This document shows, one piece after another, positions 60,755 to 64,000 of a stretch of DNA of 64,000 nt. Under the pieces are notes generated by a model. It did not search any database. It was not told where the DNA came from and saw only the letters and a program-made list of their open reading frames with translations. The translations under genes and the position numbers were made by a program. The first letter of the stretch is position 1. Every line of letters begins with the position of its first letter. The stretch is from Sphingobacterium phlebotomi. GTDB lineage: Bacteria > Bacteroidota > Bacteroidia > Sphingobacteriales > Sphingobacteriaceae. Location: contig NZ_VTAV01000004.1 in NCBI RefSeq assembly GCF_008180195.1, positions 273,734 through 337,733 on the forward strand. The letters are read 5' to 3'.

Positions 60755-62659
60755 ATGTACATATCAAAATTAACAATATCAAACTACAGGACATTTCGCG
60801 AGTTCTCCATAGATCTAAAACCATTGACGCTTATCATCGGTGAGAATAATATCGGCAAAAGTAACCTGCTGGACTGCATAGGACTGATTTTTAGTCAGGA
60901 AGTTTCCTATTATAAGCGCAGGATGCTGGAACTGGCCGATTTCAACTATGACACAATTGTTGCTCTAAAAAAAAAGATCTTGGACGACAGCATCCAACCT
61001 GAACTGATCGAGTATCCCAAGATCGTCATTCAGGCAACAGTTAAGGATTGGAACCCCGACCAGGGCGCAGTGGTTGCTGATTGGTACAGTAATGAAACAT
61101 TCACCGAGGCGACCCTTACATATGTCTTTGCTCCTGTTAACCAGTTCGATAAAAATCAGCATATCATCGAGCAACGTAATTTCATTTCGAACTACCGCAA
61201 AAACTACGGACATGATGAATTTAAGAAAATATCCGAAGAGAACGTACTTGGGCTGATAGATTTCCCAATCGGCAAATATGCATATAGGATCTATGGTGGA
61301 AATGCAGTCGAAGCTACCGTCAATCCCTATTTCCTGAACCAGCTCAAGTTCGAGCTACTTGATGCCCTGCGCGACGCCGGCACCGAACTGGTTGCCAGCC
61401 ACCAAAACAAGCTGTTATTCCGCATCCTAAACGCTAAAGAGGACAATGCCTACCAAGACCTGAAAGGCCAGCTAATTTATCTACAGGAAGCCATTAAAAA
61501 CAACAGTACCCTTACCGAGATAAAGAATGGCATATCCGATCAGCTCGACAAGATCTCATTGGCCACTGACCAGACAACCAATATCGTGGATCTACTTTTT
61601 TCGACGCCTGAGGTGTCGGACCTGTTGAAAAAGATCAGTCTAATCTATGGAACCAATCCAATCAAAATAGAGCGAAACGGAACAGGACGCAACAATCTTT
61701 TGTTTATCTCTCTGATACTCTCCTATATTGAGGACATAAACCACTCCAACGCGGTCTATTTCAGGGTGGTCGGATTAGAGGAACCCGAATCCCATCTCCA
61801 TCCAAATCTACAGGACCATCTTGCCCACAACATAGAGCTACTGATCAAAACCCAAGATCCCATTGATCCCAAAAAGAAGGTTAACAGAAAGGATATCCAG
61901 CTGTTGATCACCTCCCATTCGACCCATATCACTACCAAAGTCGATTTCGAAAACACGGTCGTGCTCTATGAAGATGACGACAAGAAGTTGGTCGCGCACT
62001 ATGTACTTTCAGGTTTTGATGATAAAGCCAAAAGCAGAAAACAGGTAAGATACCTCAATAAATACCTGGATGCAACGAACACCAACATCTTTTACTCTCG
62101 GAAAACCATTTTGGTTGAAGGGATATCAGAAAAGCTGCTCATGCCCATCTTCTTCAAGAAAATAACTGGGCTTACCACAGAGAAGGCCAGCTGTTGTATC
62201 GTAAACGTAAATGGATTGGCGTTTGCTAATTTCCTAGAGATCATGAAAAATGGATTTTTCCAAAGGTGTCTAGTTCTTACGGACAGCGACAGCAAAACGC
62301 AAACCTTGCAACGTCCATTGGATCTCAAGACCAGATACGAAAGTAAGCTCATCCAAGTACAGATCAGCTCTGAGACTACGTTCGAAAAAGACTTGATCGA
62401 ATCCAACAAATCCGGAGAAGGCAGACAGATACTGCTCGATGCTCTCGTTTCGATAAGGCCGACGGTAGGAAAAACCTATAGGGACAAACTTGGGGCTGGT
62501 AACATAGAAGTTGAAGCTTTTTTCGGTCTAATCGAAGCCTACAAGTCCGAATTTGCGTATGCATTGATGCTTGGACTTGAGGAAAATGATCATGGTTTTA
62601 CGGTACCGGAATATATCAATAAGGGAATATTGTTTTTGATCGATGACAAAAAAAACTAG
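60755..62659 (+). CDS. OLD-family ATPase/TOPRIM nuclease, Gabija GajA-like
   Basis: A 634-residue protein. The N-terminal ATPase has Walker A LIIGENNIGKSNLLDCIG (about 29-46), Walker B VVGLEEPESHLHPNLQDHLA and switch block QLLITSHSTHITT. The C-terminal TOPRIM nuclease has the Glu motif KTILVEGISEKLLMPIFF and the DxD motif RCLVLTDSDSKT. This is the GajA layout (OLD-like DNA nickase restrained by nucleotides). Its stop lies inside the next gene (17-base overlap), so the UvrD-like protein is made with it. Confidence 0.9.
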   Translation: MYISKLTISNYRTFREFSIDLKPLTLIIGENNIGKSNLLDCIGLIFSQEVSYYKRRMLELADFNYDTIVALKKKILDDSIQPELIEYPKIVIQATVKDWNPDQGAVVADWYSNETFTEATLTYVFAPVNQFDKNQHIIEQRNFISNYRKNYGHDEFKKISEENVLGLIDFPIGKYAYRIYGGNAVEATVNPYFLNQLKFELLDALRDAGTELVASHQNKLLFRILNAKEDNAYQDLKGQLIYLQEAIKNNSTLTEIKNGISDQLDKISLATDQTTNIVDLLFSTPEVSDLLKKISLIYGTNPIKIERNGTGRNNLLFISLILSYIEDINHSNAVYFRVVGLEEPESHLHPNLQDHLAHNIELLIKTQDPIDPKKKVNRKDIQLLITSHSTHITTKVDFENTVVLYEDDDKKLVAHYVLSGFDDKAKSRKQVRYLNKYLDATNTNIFYSRKTILVEGISEKLLMPIFFKKITGLTTEKASCCIVNVNGLAFANFLEIMKNGFFQRCLVLTDSDSKTQTLQRPLDLKTRYESKLIQVQISSETTFEKDLIESNKSGEGRQILLDALVSIRPTVGKTYRDKLGAGNIEVEAFFGLIEAYKSEFAYALMLGLEENDHGFTVPEYINKGILFLIDDKKN

Positions 62660-63938
62660 ACCAAGGGCAACGCTGATCATTGCCGGCCCTGGCGCAGGCA
62701 AGACCCATAACATGGTGGCGGAGATCATCAACAACCTCCCCTTGCTCGACAGGTGCAGGTTCATGGCGGTCATCACCCATACCAATGCGGCCACCAACAA
62801 CATAAAGGTTAGGCTTTCAAAGCTCATCACAATCCCCCAGAACCTATTCATCGGCACGATCCATGCCTTCCTGAACAAGTTTATCGTCATCCCCTATTCT
62901 AGTTTCGAGGATGCGACAATTCCGAGTGAAAAACTATTTGTACAATTTGGGGTAGATGAGGCCCTGAACCACATCCGCAAGCAAAAGAATATCAAAAAAT
63001 CGGACCATAAGGAGTTATCCATACTCCGTAGCAAGATTGTCAGATCCCTTAACAAAAAGGGGTATATCACCTTCGATCAGACCTTGGTACTGGCCAAGAA
63101 CTCCATGAACAGCTCCCATATTGCCCAACAGGTCGCCAACCGCCTGCAGTTTCTTTTTGTAGACGAATTCCAAGATACCGGCAACGAAGTGTACAGTATC
63201 ATCGAGATCTTGCGAAAACTGGGTCTTACCAAAATCTATTGTGTCGGAGATCCCGAACAGTACATCCAAAGCTTTGATTCGACGATACGCTCATTTACCA
63301 ATACCCCCATAATGAAGGCCATTGCCAGCAATGGCTTTGAGGTTACCCTCAACCAGAACAACTTCCGCTGTTCTGAAAAGATTATTACATTTTTAAACCA
63401 ATTCAATGGAAGAATTTTTGGGGATAACAAATTCCAGCAGTTTGCAAAGAGTAAAAAATCACAATGTGCTACAGTTGAGGACCTCCAAGCGCCAGACGTT
63501 TTCCTAATCCAAGGAGACGGCAGCACAGTATCCCTAACTATAGAAAAATTCTACAAGCTGTGCGATAAGCACGGCATCCCTATCGGAAATCGCTGTCTGT
63601 TGGGCAAACAGGAAGCACTGGTAAAAAGAATAATTGCCGCTGTAAACAACCATTATATGAATCCCAAAAAGAATGGAAACCTAAACCCTATAAACACCAT
63701 CAGGGACACCGTTCTCTACATGCTTGAAGTAAATAGCGAAGAGTATTACTTGAAATATAAAAAATCGGCTCACGAACTCCGAAAACTAGCTATAGCACTA
63801 TTCCACGCAATAAGGCTCAACACGATCGCCAACGAAAATGATTTCGGAAATTATCTAATTGAAAAACACGATCTGCAGCCAAAGCGCAAGATGCTGGTCA
63901 AGATCGAGGATCTAAAGTTCAGCGTATCCGTCCTATGA
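62643..63938 (+). CDS. UvrD/Rep-like helicase, Gabija GajB-like, probably shortened
   Basis: The 431-residue protein has helicase motif I IIAGPGAGKTHNMV (12-25), Ia THTNAATNNIKVRL, motif II LFVDEFQDTGNEVY and III YCVGDPEQYIQSFDS, and the NQNNFRCSEKII motif IV region. After that the sequence is poorly helicase-like and ends in ...SVSVL with TGA. The motifs V and VI of the second RecA-like domain (the TxH.xKG and VAxTRA segments) are not seen. GajB is about 490 residues, so this one is shortened or has a divergent end. It should pair with the gene at 60755 for antiphage defence. Confidence 0.82.
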   Translation: MTKKTRPRATLIIAGPGAGKTHNMVAEIINNLPLLDRCRFMAVITHTNAATNNIKVRLSKLITIPQNLFIGTIHAFLNKFIVIPYSSFEDATIPSEKLFVQFGVDEALNHIRKQKNIKKSDHKELSILRSKIVRSLNKKGYITFDQTLVLAKNSMNSSHIAQQVANRLQFLFVDEFQDTGNEVYSIIEILRKLGLTKIYCVGDPEQYIQSFDSTIRSFTNTPIMKAIASNGFEVTLNQNNFRCSEKIITFLNQFNGRIFGDNKFQQFAKSKKSQCATVEDLQAPDVFLIQGDGSTVSLTIEKFYKLCDKHGIPIGNRCLLGKQEALVKRIIAAVNNHYMNPKKNGNLNPINTIRDTVLYMLEVNSEEYYLKYKKSAHELRKLAIALFHAIRLNTIANENDFGNYLIEKHDLQPKRKMLVKIEDLKFSVSVL

Positions 63939-63947
63939 GCCACGTCT

Positions 63948-64000
63948 ATGAATAATCTGATGTTGTTTCTAGCTTTGCTGGATGAGCAAAGAAGAAAAAA
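63948..64000 (+). other. Short frame cut by the window edge
   Basis: An ATG at 63948, in the same frame as the helicase gene, reads MNNLMLFLALLDEQRRK to the window end. It could be a separate small gene or part of the missing helicase region. It is too short to classify. Confidence 0.25.

Noticed and set aside
1..64000. tRNA, rRNA or known riboswitch genes
   Set aside because: I saw no cloverleaf-like arms with conserved loop bases, rRNA segments or known riboswitch cores, although I could not run a covariance model search.

Overview
The window looks like a chromosomal segment of a Bacteroidota bacterium, most likely family Sphingobacteriaceae (Sphingobacterium, Pedobacter or Parapedobacter type). 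The reasons are three SusC/SusD outer-membrane pairs (one only partial), an ECF sigma/FecR regulator pair, Bacteroidota lipoprotein signals, LytTR regulators, a DUF6520-type small secreted protein and a TAnnTTTG promoter element. No rRNA, tRNA or CRISPR array was seen. All family names come from reading the sequence; no database was searched.

Region 1 (1-27 kb) is ordered. A SusC tail, a SusD-like lipoprotein and an exported phosphocholine-specific phospholipase C form a phospholipid-scavenging locus. After some lipoproteins and a lone LytTR regulator comes a minus-strand polysaccharide utilisation locus running from about 22.1 down to 6.8 kb: ECF sigma, FecR, STN-type SusC, SusD, GH31, two GH29 fucosidases, an SGNH hydrolase and an exported Gfo/Idh/MocA protein. 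This suggests a fucosylated, alpha-linked glycan. An SDR, a soluble PAS histidine kinase, a propeller-like protein and a WG-repeat protein follow.

Region 2 (25.3-45.4 kb) is a rearrangement zone. Intact genes (flavoprotein, short UvrA, RelA/SpoT-domain protein, desaturase, glycosyltransferase, HxlR regulator with an NAD(P)-binding protein) sit among fossils. The fossils include three decayed and one internally deleted DUF4143-type ATPase, an amber-interrupted TPR gene, a headless S41 protease and a second fragment of it, and three decayed copies of a small cassette. The full cassette (two tiny proteins, DUF5675 and an FN3-like protein) lies at 43.2-44.7 kb, downstream of a helix-turn-helix gene and a LytS/LytT-type two-component system. 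Many breakpoints fall on 20-36 bp repeats and at the 3' end of the DUF5675 gene.

Region 3 (47.8-56.3 kb) holds a Crp-like regulator, a MauE-like membrane protein and a DUF6520-type small protein. Facing them is an operon of thioredoxin-like/DUF3738-like protein, SusC and SusD. Upstream of that operon lies a 215-bp array of 11-bp TTCGG units that flips to its reverse complement at an exact midpoint. This is the most striking non-coding structure in the window.

Region 4 (57-64 kb) looks like a defence island: an XRE regulator, a 59-aa membrane-anchored protein, a HEPN-like protein, an AAA ATPase plus DUF4276/TOPRIM pair (PARIS/OLD-like), IS21 remnants, and a Gabija-like GajA/GajB pair whose helicase appears to stop short.
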